The notes under the pieces: model-generated
Seen by the model: the letters and a program-made list of their open reading frames with translations, nothing else
Told to the model about the DNA's origin: nothing
Database searches by the model: none
Translations under genes and position numbers: made by a program
Shown here: piece by piece, positions 23,352-34,866 of the stretch
How positions within the stretch are numbered: the first letter of the stretch is position 1
Layout of the letters: each line of letters starts with the position of its first letter
From: Romanomermis culicivorax
Lineage: Eukaryota > Nematoda > Enoplea > Mermithida > Mermithidae
Direction of reading: 5' to 3'
Assembly: GCA_963922205.1 (NCBI GenBank)
Contig: CAWUHX010000119.1
Span: 186,001 to 250,000, forward strand
DNA length: 64,000 bases

Positions 23352-24236
23352 TGTAACGACCAGATTTTGTGAAGCACTTTACTTTAACCAAACTGTCGCT
23401 ACAGCGAACAAAAGGGGCGCGGGCGGGTAATATGGGGCGATACGGCTAACAATAATCGACGGCTGCTTTGAGACGTCGATACGACAATGATGAACGCGGC
23501 GAGTACAACAAGGGCCTAACTGCTTCCGAATAAAAAGGGTGCTCGCTCGCAATACAAAAACGCTTGCAAATAAATGGGGCGCGGGGTCGAAAATTGAAAG
23601 TTACAACAATAACAAAATCATGCTTTGCTTCTCTTTTTATACGACGTTTTTGGCCACTCCCTGGGCGTCGCGGGAGGTCGTGCTTCTGTCCATCTTCTTC
23701 CGCCAATCGTCACTTCTGGCTTTGCTTTTTACACTTACTTAGTCACGCCTTTCTAATGCTATCCTGGTACTGTATGCTTTTCATGCTTCGCTTGCTTTCT
23801 ATGGTGGGCTTAGCCACACCTCTGTGCTTCTGTGCATGCTTCCTGTATCGGTTTCTCTGTATACACACGTTTTGGTGGGGCCATCGCATCTGTTGCACTT
23901 GAGACTACTGTCTGGCGGGGCTTTTACTTATTTTACTGTGTGCAGGTGTTGTTTACGATTTTTACAGGGGATTACGGTAGCCGTGGAATGTGTAGTTTAG
24001 TGTAGGTTCTAGGGGACCAGCTGCCGTTTGTGCAAATTAATTGGGGCATCTTAATTGGGCTATCGGGGTGTGAATGGATCAAAATAAAGTACTTCACGTA
24101 ATTTTATAGGAATGTTTGGGTGTGAATCCCAGACACCCTTGAGACGATAAAATACGAAAATGAATAATATTTAATAAATGTTTATCACATACAGTATGCT
24201 ATATATTTACAGTACTGCTTTAGCAGGTACGTTACA
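23352..24236 (-). repeat. 3' LTR of copy 1
   Basis: 885 bp, ending TACGTTACA on the plus strand. It is nearly identical to 31718-32600 and clearly related to the copy 2 LTRs, except for the part around 23400-23600, which differs more. The short inverted terminus is TGTAACG/CGTTACA. Confidence 0.9.
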
Positions 24237-24250
24237 TTTCCCTCCTTCCG
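24237..24250 (-). promoter_or_regulatory. Polypurine tract of copy 1
   Basis: On the minus strand GGAAGGAGGGAAA directly abuts the 3' LTR. The same tract lies at the same place in copy 2 (55698-55711). It would prime plus-strand DNA synthesis. Confidence 0.85.
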
Positions 24251-24267
24251 GAGTTGAACATCCTCAT

Positions 24268-27200
24268 TCAAGGCTTTCGAGGTTGAGGAGTTGTTGGGGC
24301 AGATTCGATAGGTGCTTTCCGAGGGTAGAAAGGGGTTGTCTCGTTTACATGTACTGTAAATGTGATATTCTTATGGGGGTGTTTGAGTGTAACATTGGGG
24401 TACATGAAATTTGTAACTGTATAGGGCCCGTTTTGACGAGGAAGGAATTTGGGAGTCAGCCTCTGTTTACACCAATGATTTTTGTAGAGAATGAGATCAC
24501 CTGCTTTGTAGTGGATGTTTTGAGCATGCTTGTTATACTGAAGGGTATAGTGGTCTTGGGCTTTTTGTAAGCTTTTCTGCACGGTTGAGAGTGCTTCTGT
24601 AAAATGTGATTTTACATGAAGGGCGTAATCGTCTAAATCAACCATGTAGGACATTGGGAAAAAATTTAAGGCTGCGTCTGATGGCAGATTAGCTTGCCTA
24701 CCGTGGAGTAATTCAAATGGGGGATACGAGGCGCTATCATTCTTATGAATGTTGATCGAAAAAACGGCATATGGTAGATAAGTATCCCAATCAGTGTGAT
24801 TTGAATTGATGTACATGCGGATACGGGTGGCTAGAGTTTGGTTGCAACGCTCAACTTCCCCATTGGCAATGGGATGGTATGGGGTGGTATGAATTTTCTG
24901 AGTGTTGCATAAACTAGTGATCCGTGAATCGGAGCCACGATCACAGTGGATGATTTTTGGGAAGCCATGACGGCAAACAATTTTGGTTACGAATAACTTG
25001 GCGATAGTGGCTGCAGTGATATCAGGGGTCGGGAATGCTTCCACATATTTATTGAAGTAATTGATGAAAACGACAATGAGTCGGTTGCCGTCTTCAGTTA
25101 GGGGTAACAGCCCCATGCAATCAACACCAACTCTATGAAATGGGCCAGTCGGCTGAATTGGTACGAGATTTGCATGTATTTTGTGCTGGAGGGCTTTCTG
25201 TGTCTGGCATGGGTGGCAAGTTTTGCAGTAACATTTGGTATCACGGCTCATTTGGGGCCAAAAATATTTTTGTCTGAGCAAGTGTAGAGTTTTCCAGGCC
25301 GCGAAATGACCTGTGAATTTGCTGTCATGATGGGAGGCAATGAGATGCTGGACTTGTGACTTGGGAATGTATAGTTTTGCTTGTTTGTCGACTATACGGA
25401 AGAGGGTGTTTTGATGCACTGCGAATTTGATCAGGGTAAGGGGGTGTTTTTGGGCGATTTTTGCTAAAATACTTTTGACAGTTGGATCAGTGCGTTGGAG
25501 TTCGGCAAAATTTTTCTGTTGCTCTTCTTGTTCAGTTGCTTCAGCTTCCAAAACGGAATTGATAGTGGATATTTCGGGGCGGGTTTCTAATTGCTCAATA
25601 TCAAAGGATTGTTTTGCTGTCTGTGAGGGGAATCGAGAAACTGCATCTGCGTTGCAGTTAGCAGTGCCTTTCTTAGGTCGAATGTCTAGCTGAATACCAG
25701 AGAGGGCTAATCCCCAACGGGCAATGTGAGGGGACGGGATTTCCTTCTGTAAGACTGCCTGAACTGCTGTATGGTCAGTGTGTACAATAACATGTTGCTG
25801 GAAAAGATAGGGGTGAAAATACTTGACAAATTCGACTACTGCAAGGGTTTCCAACTCAGTGATCGGGTAGTTGCGTTCTGCGGGTTTCAATGTGCGGCTC
25901 CCAAAAGCAATGGGGCGATCCTGACCTTTACTGTCTAGCTGACTGAGAATAGCGCCGATTCCGAGTTTTGAGGCGTCGGTTTGCAGAATGAACGGTGTTG
26001 TGAAATCGGGGTGCTGCAGTATTGGGGCATGAATGAGTAATTCTTTTAGCTTGGTGAATGCGTTTTGCTGTTCGGGGCCCCAGGAAAATTCCGAATTCTT
26101 TTTGAGTAGCGATGTGAGTGGGCTAGAAACTTGGGAGCAATTTGGGATGAATCTGCGATAATACGAGGGTAGGCCAAGGAATGACTTAACTTCTTTTGAG
26201 CTTTTGGGTGTGGGTATGTCATAGATGGCCTGTACCTTATGGGGATCTGGGGAAATGCCTTGCTGAGAAATGACGTGGCCTAAGTATTGGATTTGGGGCT
26301 GGCAGAATTTGCATTTTTGTATATTTAGTTTAAGGCCTGCTTGTGAGAATCGGGCAAGAATAGTGTCTAAACGTTCCAGCATTTGGGCATGGGAGTCTGC
26401 GAATACCAAAACATCGTCGAGATACACAAGGCATGTGTTCCATTGCAGACCCGAAAGAATAACATCCATTAACCTTTGGAATGTGGCTGGGGCATTGGTG
26501 AGTCTAAAAGGGAGGTAATTGAATTGATACTGGCCAGCTGAGCAATTAAATGCAGTTTTTTCTCTGTCTGCTTGTGCAATGGGAATGGAATAATAGGCAT
26601 TTGATTGGTCAAGAGAGGTGAAATATTTCATGCCACGTAGAGTGTCTAGAATTTCATCTATGCGGGGCAAGGGGTATGTATCTTTTTTGGTTACTTTATT
26701 GAGGCCTCTAAAATCAATGCATAAATGATGGCCTCCATCTTTTTTGGGAACTAAAACTGTATTGGTACAACATGGAGAGTTACTCTGGCTTATGACACCT
26801 GCTGCTGCGAGTTGCTTGACTTCTGCTTGTATGATTTGCTTTTCCTTTGGGGAAGTACAAAAAAGGTGTCTGCGTACGGGTTGGGAACCATTAGTGTCAA
26901 TTGCATGTGAAACGAAGGTGGTTCTACCTAAGTCCATTTTGGATTTAGCATATAATGTAGGGTACTTGGATAGGGCGCGTAGAAGTTGGGTTTTTTCGGT
27001 TTCTGTGAGGTCACTGGAGGTTAAATTAACGTTTTGTTTTAACCATGTGAATGTATCAAAACGGTTGGGCTGGTTTTGCGTGGAGGGGGTTAGGTTAGCG
27101 GGAGCATTTTGTTTTGGGATGTAACAGGAGACTGTACCGATGCATGTTCCAGGGTAAAGAGTTTGGGCTGTTTCTTGTGTGTTTAGGACCGATATGCGTA

Positions 27201-28320
27201 TGCGACTGTTTTGGTTTTCAGAGACACAAGCTGCGAAATGGACTTTGGGATTCTGTTTGGGTTTCGGAGTAAATTCAAGCTGTTTAACTTGTAGGTACGA
27301 TTTGGGCAAGGGGACAGTAAATTCGGTTACTGTACCGGATGGTAATTCTAATTTTTCGTCTAGATAGGTTCCACCACGGGTCGAAAGGGGGCTATATTCT
27401 AGGCCATCACAGGGTAGTATGACATTGCCAAATTTGACCTGGGATTTCTGATTGTTGATAGTGTATTCCGAAAATCGACTGAGAAAGTTTTTGCCTAGAA
27501 GGATGTCTGCTGTGCAATCTTTTTGGACATGGACCATTATTGTTTCCTGGATTGTTTGGGCTGTCACTGTGACAAAAGTGGTCCCTACAAAGTGAATTGG
27601 GAGATTATTTGCTGCTTTTGCTTGGACTAGCGGGGGTTTCATGTTCAACTGTAAAATTTGAGTGATCCGTGAATCAATGAGTGAGTAGACTGCACCAGTG
27701 TCAATCATGTGTTTTGTGATTAATTTGCCGTTAAGTGTGATTGGAATATGAGGGGTATGTTTTTCAAGTACATTTTGGGGTGGCTTGTTTGATCCAGATT
27801 GATGAATTTGATTAATGAGTTCGATTGCAGGAGTTTGGGGGGTATCAATATCGACAAGGACATATTTCTGCTGCGTTTGTGCCCCAGGATGATTAGCTAA
27901 TTCTAAGAGAGCATGGTCGAGTGATGGGGAAATGGTCTCATGTAAATGTCTGTTGTGTGATGGTATTTCGTACGCATGTTCATTTGTGGCATGATGCTTT
28001 GGAGAAGGGAAATATTTTCGAAGAATGAGAAAAGAATAATAGATGCCCACAATAACTACAGTAATAACGGCTAGATTGATAATGATTTGCAGGGGTCCTT
28101 TGAGTAAATTGTTTAATCCCTCTGTGAGACTTTGAGTGGTACGGGTTATTACACATTCTATGCCTTGACCGGCGCCAGAGAGGGTATTTCCGATTGCTTG
28201 GCCAGTGCCTGAGATCATGTTGTAAACTGTATCAGAGTTAAGAGACATTTGGGCGGTGTAATTGACGAGTTTTTTAACAACATTTTCGAGTGTTTGAGTT
28301 TTGTAAATGTATTGTTTCAA
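24268..28320 (-). CDS. pol: Env-tail/protease/RT/RNase H/integrase polyprotein (copy 1)
   Basis: A 1350-codon frame, open upstream to a stop at 28477-28479. The TTG at 28320 is only a nominal start. It opens with the end of the env-like region: a transmembrane helix at about residues 78-101, followed by RKYF and a tail of about 100 residues. It continues without a stop into an aspartic protease (IDTGA, residues 206-210). Next come RT (YLDD, 633-636), RNase H (TDAS at 781-784, acidic partners near 822-824 and 849), an HHCC zinc-binding domain (from about 1010) and a DDE integrase (NGEVERCNQ). Compared with copy 2, the integrase lacks six residues just after HCDRGSD, and an N replaces D in the VFINYF stretch, so activity is doubtful. 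It ends 31 bases before the LTR. The family assignment is firm; the fusion to an env tail is the odd part. Confidence 0.92.
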   Translation of the reverse strand: MKQYIYKTQTLENVVKKLVNYTAQMSLNSDTVYNMISGTGQAIGNTLSGAGQGIECVITRTTQSLTEGLNNLLKGPLQIIINLAVITVVIVGIYYSFLILRKYFPSPKHHATNEHAYEIPSHNRHLHETISPSLDHALLELANHPGAQTQQKYVLVDIDTPQTPAIELINQIHQSGSNKPPQNVLEKHTPHIPITLNGKLITKHMIDTGAVYSLIDSRITQILQLNMKPPLVQAKAANNLPIHFVGTTFVTVTAQTIQETIMVHVQKDCTADILLGKNFLSRFSEYTINNQKSQVKFGNVILPCDGLEYSPLSTRGGTYLDEKLELPSGTVTEFTVPLPKSYLQVKQLEFTPKPKQNPKVHFAACVSENQNSRIRISVLNTQETAQTLYPGTCIGTVSCYIPKQNAPANLTPSTQNQPNRFDTFTWLKQNVNLTSSDLTETEKTQLLRALSKYPTLYAKSKMDLGRTTFVSHAIDTNGSQPVRRHLFCTSPKEKQIIQAEVKQLAAAGVISQSNSPCCTNTVLVPKKDGGHHLCIDFRGLNKVTKKDTYPLPRIDEILDTLRGMKYFTSLDQSNAYYSIPIAQADREKTAFNCSAGQYQFNYLPFRLTNAPATFQRLMDVILSGLQWNTCLVYLDDVLVFADSHAQMLERLDTILARFSQAGLKLNIQKCKFCQPQIQYLGHVISQQGISPDPHKVQAIYDIPTPKSSKEVKSFLGLPSYYRRFIPNCSQVSSPLTSLLKKNSEFSWGPEQQNAFTKLKELLIHAPILQHPDFTTPFILQTDASKLGIGAILSQLDSKGQDRPIAFGSRTLKPAERNYPITELETLAVVEFVKYFHPYLFQQHVIVHTDHTAVQAVLQKEIPSPHIARWGLALSGIQLDIRPKKGTANCNADAVSRFPSQTAKQSFDIEQLETRPEISTINSVLEAEATEQEEQQKNFAELQRTDPTVKSILAKIAQKHPLTLIKFAVHQNTLFRIVDKQAKLYIPKSQVQHLIASHHDSKFTGHFAAWKTLHLLRQKYFWPQMSRDTKCYCKTCHPCQTQKALQHKIHANLVPIQPTGPFHRVGVDCMGLLPLTEDGNRLIVVFINYFNKYVEAFPTPDITAATIAKLFVTKIVCRHGFPKIIHCDRGSDSRITSLCNTQKIHTTPYHPIANGEVERCNQTLATRIRMYINSNHTDWDTYLPYAVFSINIHKNDSASYPPFELLHGRQANLPSDAALNFFPMSYMVDLDDYALHVKSHFTEALSTVQKSLQKAQDHYTLQYNKHAQNIHYKAGDLILYKNHWCKQRLTPKFLPRQNGPYTVTNFMYPNVTLKHPHKNITFTVHVNETTPFYPRKAPIESAPTTPQPRKP

Positions 28321-29735
28321 AAAGAGTAAGTTTGTTGAAATTGTTGCGAGTTTATCATGAAAAATAGCAGGTGTATTAAGATGGAAAAGGGAGAAATTTT
28401 GGTTCCAGACGATTTCTAAAGGTAAATTTGTGACATGCGGGGATCCTGTTTCACTGACCCATGTATTATTCTGTTTTTAGAGGGCTACATGCATGTGATG
28501 GCAGTCAATGGTTTGTGAAAAAGAAGTTAAATCGTTGCCTCCTGGTTTGAAAACATGAGTTCGGTTCCTACCAGAATGGGCAAAAGTTTATAGCAGGTTT
28601 GGTTGATTTTATGGTTGTAGAAGACTTTAGATGCGTTTACTTGTTTACAGGGCCAGACGGTGAGGGCTACTCCTGTGAATTCTGCTATCATGTCAGTTCG
28701 CTGTAGGAATGCAGGCGCTCCAAGGGCTGCATCAAGGCACAAAATTTGCCATACGAGATCAAGGTGACGCTGTGCCTGTCTGCATAATTCACTCCATAGG
28801 TTTTTGAAATTTTGAATTTCGAATTCCTGGATTTTGTCTGCTAGATAATTTAGTTTCGCGTTAATGGGCTCAAAATCATCAAAATCGTAGAGTGTAGTAT
28901 GAGTTTCGTTGGTTTTTTGGGGTTAAAAATGTGTTACGATGTGGGGTGCTTTTGTCTAATTGTACAACAATGCCTTGTTCGGTGAGAATGCTGTCTTGGA
29001 TTTCTGGGCAGTTGGGGCTCGAAAAGAGTGTATTTTTAACGGAAAATGCACCTTGTAGCTCTTCTATTATCATGTGGGTTTGCGTGAGTTTTATGGGATG
29101 TGTATTTTTGTATTCGAAGGGGCATAAGTTTTCGAATGCTGTTTCATTCCAGATAATGGATCCGTCGGCTGTGACACAATGACCTGATGTAGGTTTGCAT
29201 GACCCCAGGTCACCTAATGTACCTATCATAGATTTTCCATTCCAAGATGCTATTTGTCCTATTTCTATGATGACGTTAGTGACTGACGTACAGTGGTCTG
29301 TACAACACCATGTGTATTCTACGCTTAGGGAGTTGTTTGTTGACCAAAATCCTGGTTGGGTTTCGTATATTTTTTGACCGTTGTGTTCTTTGTCTATAAG
29401 GATTGCCTTACAAACATGCGGGGTTAGATTTTGCATTTCCGTTTGGTCGAAGACAATACCTTTTGAGCCAAAAAATCCTGTATTAGTACAAATTTTCCAT
29501 TTGCGAACACTGCATTTGTATGTGTCTGTTATGTGAGGTTTAGTGGAGGGGATATAGATTTTTCCAAATGTCTGTACCGGTTTGTTACTGTGGAAAGGGG
29601 CATGCATGATACAAGTTTTGGTATGCTGAGCGAGTGACCCCTCAATGAAGTTCCACAGATCTGAAATTGGGCACTACACGATGTGGGGATCATTATACAA
29701 AGAAAAATACAAAACATTGGCCAATAGAATGTTTT
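28321..29735 (-). pseudogene. Env-like glycoprotein region of copy 1, frameshifted
   Basis: Homologous to the intact 627-codon frame at 59058-60941. Breaks seen by comparison are one base lost near 29588, one T gained in the T-run near 28915, one base lost near 28545, and an in-frame TAA at 28477-28479. The pieces keep the same cysteine pattern, including a CC pair and a DGSIIWNETAF stretch. The signal-peptide-like start (FCIFLCIMIPTSCSA) is in the same frame as the end of gag here. Confidence 0.85.
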
Positions 29736-31474
29736 AGTGGAGGCAGCGGGGCACTGTGTGTTTTCGTTCTGGCCAGTTTGGCGCGGCTGCTGTTGGTGTT
29801 TTGCGCTGTGTTGAGGGGGTGGCCGGATTGTTATCTGAACAGTCTGTAAAACTTTAGAAGTTGAGTCATGGGATGGGGTTTGGATTTGCTTACTTGTGTG
29901 GGTTGGTAGCAGTATTTGGCGGGGGCGGAATTGGTAGGGTTCGGGGATGAGGCCGTGTAAAAGTGACAACAAGTTGGGGCTGGGTTTGGAGGGTGTTTCG
30001 GGGGCAATGGGCGACTTGTTTTCCTGTTTCCAGGGGATTTTGTAGTCCGCCGGTATGGTGGGCGGCGATTTTTCGATTTTTGCCGCTTTGGGCATGGGGG
30101 ATGGTGACATGGCGCACCAATCGGGTATCTCCAGGTCCAGGACGTACTCCTCCTGACCACGGGGGTGGGTGTTGGGCATGATAGTTCCTAAAGTAGTCTG
30201 AGGGCCGTTAGTTATGGTGGGTAATGTTGAGTAAAATGTGGGGTCATCAATGTCCATGAGGGGTTGGGGTTGCCTGTACTCAATGCAATTTTGAATATTA
30301 CGACTCTGTTGATTCAGACAGTATCTACTTGTATGACCTCTCTGCTTGCATAGAAAACATTGAAAATTTGAGTAGGGTTTTGAAAGGCAGTTATCAGATC
30401 TATGTCCTGTTGGGAGCAGTGGATGCATCAGCTTTTACAATCACGTGTACTGTGATTATTACGAAAACAAATTTCACATGATTTTCGGGTGCCTACTGAT
30501 TTACAATTACGAGCTACATGTCCAAGTTGTCCACACTGGAAGCATGTGGGTTGCCTAGGGGTGGTATTGTTCCTGTAAGCGTTATTCCTGCTGAAAGTAT
30601 TGTTACTAAAATTGTTGTAGCTACTCTGTTGTGGGGGTTGAGGCTTTTGTTTGATCTGCAACTTTTGCAAATCTTTTACTTGTTGTTCTAACTGATGCAA
30701 AAGATCCTGTTGGTCTGTATTTTTGGTTAGGGAAAAGATGGGTTCGGGTTTTGGGGGTATGATGGGAAGGGCGTTAGATTGTCACTCATTTCTAAGAATT
30801 TGCTGTTTAATGTAAGCTGCTTCGTCTGACATTTCTTTTAGAGTTGCGAACCGTCTATACTTAATTGCTTCCCTGATTTCGTTTTGCATGCCTTCTACAA
30901 AGAGGGGTTTTATGATCATTTCTAGTGCGTCTGTGTTAAAGTTAGGGTAGGTGAGGGTTGCGAGGTGTTCTAGATCAAACAAGAATTCAGTGACTGTTTC
31001 TGATTGCTTTTGTTTTCTCTCACATAAAAATTGTTGATGTAGCTCATTATCCCGATTGTTTGGGAAAAATGCCTGTAATGCGACTTTATACTGCTCATAT
31101 GTGTGGGGAGGGTTTTCGGAATTGGCTAAACTTTTGAATTTCGCTAACGCGGCTCCTCCTAAATGAATCTCTAAACATGCCATTTTTAACTGTACATCTG
31201 TATCTTTCATGCCTTGGAGTGCCATGAATTGTTCTAAACGTTTGTTCCATTCACCATAGTGTTGGGTCATGCTGCCAGTGAATACTGTAGGTTTGGCGTA
31301 AAAATTATTTGCCATGTTATTGGGAATGTTTGCTGTTCTGAGATCATCTATTAGGGTAGGGTTTACTGTATTCTGATTCAATTGTGTGCGTAGGGTATGA
31401 AAATGTTCCGAAAATAAATCGTTTATCTGCTCTCTAACAATTTCTCCTAAATGATCTTGCGTTTGGTGGGTCAT
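29736..31474 (-). pseudogene. gag: Gag of copy 1, broken
   Basis: It starts at the ATG at 31474 (MTHQTQDHLG). The first open piece ends with a TGA near 30782. Further on, a TGA replaces a Gln codon of copy 2 at about 30426 and one base is lost near 30412. The capsid-like domain (FTGSMTQHYGEWNKRLEQF) and the four CCHC zinc knuckles are recognisable, the last two lying in the downstream piece. The proline-rich C-terminal part runs in frame into the env-like signal peptide. Its role would be particle assembly and RNA packaging. Confidence 0.88.
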
Positions 31475-31703
31475 TCTTGGTTTATGCTGGGTTTTCTGCT
31501 TAAATGCTTCAATTTTTGCTTCACACTGTATTCGTTTAAATGTATCGCTTAATGTTTCGTTGGAGGGGATTTCTAGTTTGCTTTCTAGGAATACTGTCTT
31601 ACTGTAGGAAATGATTACTACTGTATTATCTAATGCTTCTAAATGCCCGGATAAGAGTACACCTAATTGGGGGCAGGGAGTTCCAGTGGTTAACGGTATG
31701 GTA

Positions 31704-31712
31704 GGGTCACCA
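31704..31712 (-). promoter_or_regulatory. Primer-binding site of copy 1
   Basis: On the minus strand TGGTGACCC begins five bases after the 5' LTR. It is complementary to a tRNA 3' end GGGTCACCA. From memory tRNA-Trp ends this way, as used by avian retroviruses. The match stops after nine bases, so the tRNA identity is uncertain. Confidence 0.55.
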
Positions 31713-31717
31713 AAATA

Positions 31718-32600
31718 TGTAACGATCAGATTTTGTTAAGCACTTTACTTTAACCAAACTGTCGCTACGGCCAACAAAAGGGGCGCGGGCGTGTAATACG
31801 GGGCGATACGGCTAACAATAATTGACAGCTGCTTTGAGATGTCGATACGACAATGATGAACGTGGTGAGAACAACAATGGCTTAACTGCTTCTGAATAAA
31901 AAGGGTGCTCGCTCGCAATACAAAAATGCTTGCAAATAAACAGGGCACGGGGTCAAAAAATTGAAAGTTACAACAATAACAAAATCACGCTTTGCTTCTT
32001 TCTTTATACGACGTTTTTGGCCACTCCCTGGGCGTTGCGGGAGGTCGTGCTTCTGTCCATCTTCTTCCGCCAATCGTCGCTTCTGGCTTTGCTTTTTACG
32101 CTTACTTAGCCACGCCTTTGTAATGCTTTCCTGGTACTGTATGCTTTTCGTGCTTTGCTTGCTTTCTACGGTGGGCTTAGCCACACCTCTGTGCTTCTGT
32201 GCATGCTTCCTGTATCGGTTTCTCTGTATACACACGTTTTGGTGGGGCCGTCGCTACCGTTGCACTTGAGACTACTGTCTGGCGGGGCTTTTACTTATTT
32301 TACTGTTCAGGTGTTGTTTACGATTTTTACGGGGGATTACGGTAGCCGTGGAATGTGTAGTTTAGTGTAGGTTCTAGGGGATCAGCTGCCGTTTGTGCAA
32401 ATTAATTGGGGCATCTTAATTGGGCTACCGGGTTGTGAATGGATCAAAATAAAGTACTTCACGTAATTTTATAGGAATGTTTGGGTGTGAATCCCAAACA
32501 CCCTTGAGATGATAAAATACGAAAATGAATAATATTTAATAAATGTTTATCACATACAGTATGCTATATATTTACATACTGCTTTAACAGGTACGTTACA
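31718..32600 (-). repeat. 5' LTR of copy 1
   Basis: 883 bp, same termini as the 3' LTR. It lacks two bases in the TACTGTGTGCAGG region of its partner (ACTGTTCAGG near 32302) and has a few percent substitutions, so the insertion is not recent. Confidence 0.9.
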
Positions 32601-32604
32601 CTTG

Positions 32605-33283
32605 TCAGTGACACTAATAACCAAAAATGCTTGCTTCATAGCTTTCGCCTAGCATTTTGAGACTCGGTTTCCCGAATATGTACAAAGTACATTTTTATGC
32701 GATCTGCTTGGCAGTTTTCATCGGGAGGCCATGATCAAGAAAAGACACAAGCAAATTATACTAACAATAATAACTTTCTTAGAAATATTTTGAAGTATCG
32801 TGAAGTATTCAAATTAACCAGAAAAACATCAAATTCTTGTAAACAAAACATGTTTGATAAGTTAGGCTATTTAAAATCCTCGATAACTTTTCGACCAAAA
32901 TGCACTGCATTGCATATTTAGTTCAAAAATGTATCTTTTTGATTGCCCTACAACGTTGTAGAAGCAATTTTTCGCTTCGAATGTTTCCGATGTAAGCATT
33001 AAAGAACCGTCAAAATTAAGCTTTCCGTCTAGCTATCATTGAGAATTCCTCGATATGTAATGCAAAAAACTCTGTATAGCATTTTATATGATTTTCCAGC
33101 GTTCTATTCAGTACTATCCGTGACTAGCAATATTCGTTTTCGACGGAGTTTTCGGGTTTCGAAACATCCTTGTTTATTCAAAACATAGCTCTTTTAATCG
33201 ACAAACATCTGAAATTGGTTTACTGTTTTTCATAATTCCCTTCGTTTGAAAAAACGTGGAATTTTCGCTCGTCTTTGCTTGCT
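32605..33283. other. Unassigned stretch between two elements
   Basis: About 680 bases of AT-rich sequence with no frame or repeat that I recognise. It separates LTR copy 1 from the large hAT element. Confidence 0.35.
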
Positions 33284-33521
33284 GCGTCGCACAGTGTTGC
33301 CAGACTGGCATTTTCGATGCTGGATCCGGCACTAATTGCAATGGTCTAGCATTACTTTGGCATCATCCGAATCTGGTAAATCTGGCATAATGTCCCGATT
33401 TTTAGCAGAATTCCGACATCTTGTAGAATCAAGTTTTTACAGGCTGTGCATTTTAGTCTTTCGCCAAAATTTACTGTATACATAGAAATAAAACACGGTT
33501 TTTCGAGAAAGCATTTGCGGC

Positions 33522-33995
33522 CACCGTTTTTTTTCCTCAAATGGGGTGTTTTGAGGAAAAAAATTTCGAAATAAGGAAAAAAATTTTGGGTATGGTTCTC
33601 ATTGAGGAAAAAATTTTGGGGAATTCAAAACCGAAAAGATGCGTTACTTAAATTTTATTTATGGACTTTAATTTTTTCCCAACTGGGGGGGGGGGTTGGG
33701 GGGGGGAAATGATTTTGGGTACTGGGTTGGCCAAGTTGGGGGGGAGGTCCCCACCCAACTCCCCCAAGTACAGGTATGGTTCTTCATGAGCTCATTTTTA
33801 ACAAACATAACCATTTTGCAGGTTTATGACTCCAAATACAACAAAATGCTTGGGTATGCTCCTAAAATGCATAAAAAAGCATCCATAGCCACATTATAAG
33901 CGTTTTTAAAATTGAGGAAAATTTTTGGAAAATGAGGAAAAAAATTTTGGGTCCGGTTCTCATGTGGAAAAAATCTTCGAGGAAAAAAAACGGTG
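33522..33995. mobile_element. hAT-like MITE, CACCGTTTTTTTTCCTC tips
   Basis: Perfect inverted tips CACCGTTTTTTTTCCTC (33522-33538) and GAGGAAAAAAAACGGTG (33979-33995). A perfect 8-bp duplication TTTGCGGC lies at 33514-33521 and 33996-34003. The interior repeats GGAAAAAAATTTTGGGT-type phrases and carries a G-run (about 33685-33712). A relative with the same tip starts at 44341. No coding capacity. Confidence 0.85.
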
Positions 33996-34002
33996 TTTGC
34001 GG

Positions 34003-34866
34003 CAGTGTTTTTTTTGTGCCAAAACATGGTTTTTGGCACGAAAAAATTTGAAATGGCACAAAAAATTTGAGCGTTTGTGCTAATTGGCACAAAGTTTTTG
34101 GGTGGTCAAACATTAAATTTCCTTGATTTTTAGATGTTTTAGGGGCGAAAACGCAAAAAATTTTCGGCGCTTTGCGCCGAGTCAATGAATATAATGTTTC
34201 CTATTCCTATATTTGACCCGAAAGCGAACGATTTCTCTTCTAACAGTGTATTAGTGTCGTGGCAGAAAATTTTATAGGCTGTCAATGACTGATGAATGAG
34301 AAGAAATTTTGAATATTCTCTGTTAATTCAGTCAGATTTGGATTCAAAACTGCAATTCTTACTTTTTGTGTTTGATTGATTCAAATAGGAAAATCGATAT
34401 CGTTGGTAATGGTACAATATTTCGACCGAAAATTTACACAATTTTCAATTCTATTTTCCCTAGTCTTAACGTTGTTGTTAAATATATAAGAGATAATTCA
34501 TACTCTTAGTCGAATCCGAAGAGTGAATCTATTTGAACTTCATAAACAATTCTAGACTTTTAGAATTTTGTCAGCATTCCATTTCTTTTACACCGTTTCT
34601 TTTACAGTCGCCGTAAACCATTTTCTTGCACAGTTTTTTCTTATCTGACTGACATGACATGGTTTAGCTGAAAAATAGGTTGAGCACGATTTTTACAAAA
34701 AATTAATGCGTTTTAAACGTTAACCTTTTATCAAACTTTTGGCATAAAACTTTTCCGCAGTTTTCAGTATGTTTCTAGTAGAAAAAAATTTTTTGTGCTA
34801 TTGGCACAAATTTTTTTGGCCTCTTGTGCCAATTGGCACAAAAGTCCGTGCACAAAAAAAATGCTG
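34003..34866. mobile_element. hAT-like MITE, TTGGCACAA family, copy 1
   Basis: The tips are CAGTGTTTTTTTTGTGCC (34003) and, complemented, CAGCATTTTTTTTGTGCAC (from 34866). The subterminal palindrome TTGTGCCAATTGGCACAA lies at 34825-34842. The 8-bp duplication ATTTGCGG is at 34867-34874 and at 33513-33520, where it is separated from the left tip by the MITE 33522-33995. About 860 bp, non-coding. Relatives are at 36137-37136 (inverted) and 39418-40201 (inverted). Confidence 0.85.

Larger units (their letters stand above)
23352..32600 (-). mobile_element. Ty3/Gypsy-type LTR retroelement copy 1 (gag, env-like, pol order)
   Basis: A 9.25-kb element on the minus strand with two LTRs of 885 and 883 bp, each starting and ending TGTAAC...GTTACA on the plus strand. 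A possible 4-bp target duplication is CCTG (23348-23351) and CTTG (32601-32604), one mismatch. From 5' to 3' on the minus strand: LTR, primer-binding site, gag with four zinc knuckles, env-like glycoprotein region, protease, RT, RNase H, integrase, polypurine tract, LTR. Gag and env are broken by several frameshifts and stops; pol is a single long frame. No frame lies between integrase and the 3' LTR, where env genes normally sit. Confidence 0.95.

Noticed and set aside
23446-23902. Frames in the LTRs, repeated at 31882-32370, 54952-55203 and 63097-63532
   Set aside because: They occur on both strands of all four LTRs, and differences between copies include frame-breaking and non-conservative changes. 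I treat them as non-coding LTR sequence.
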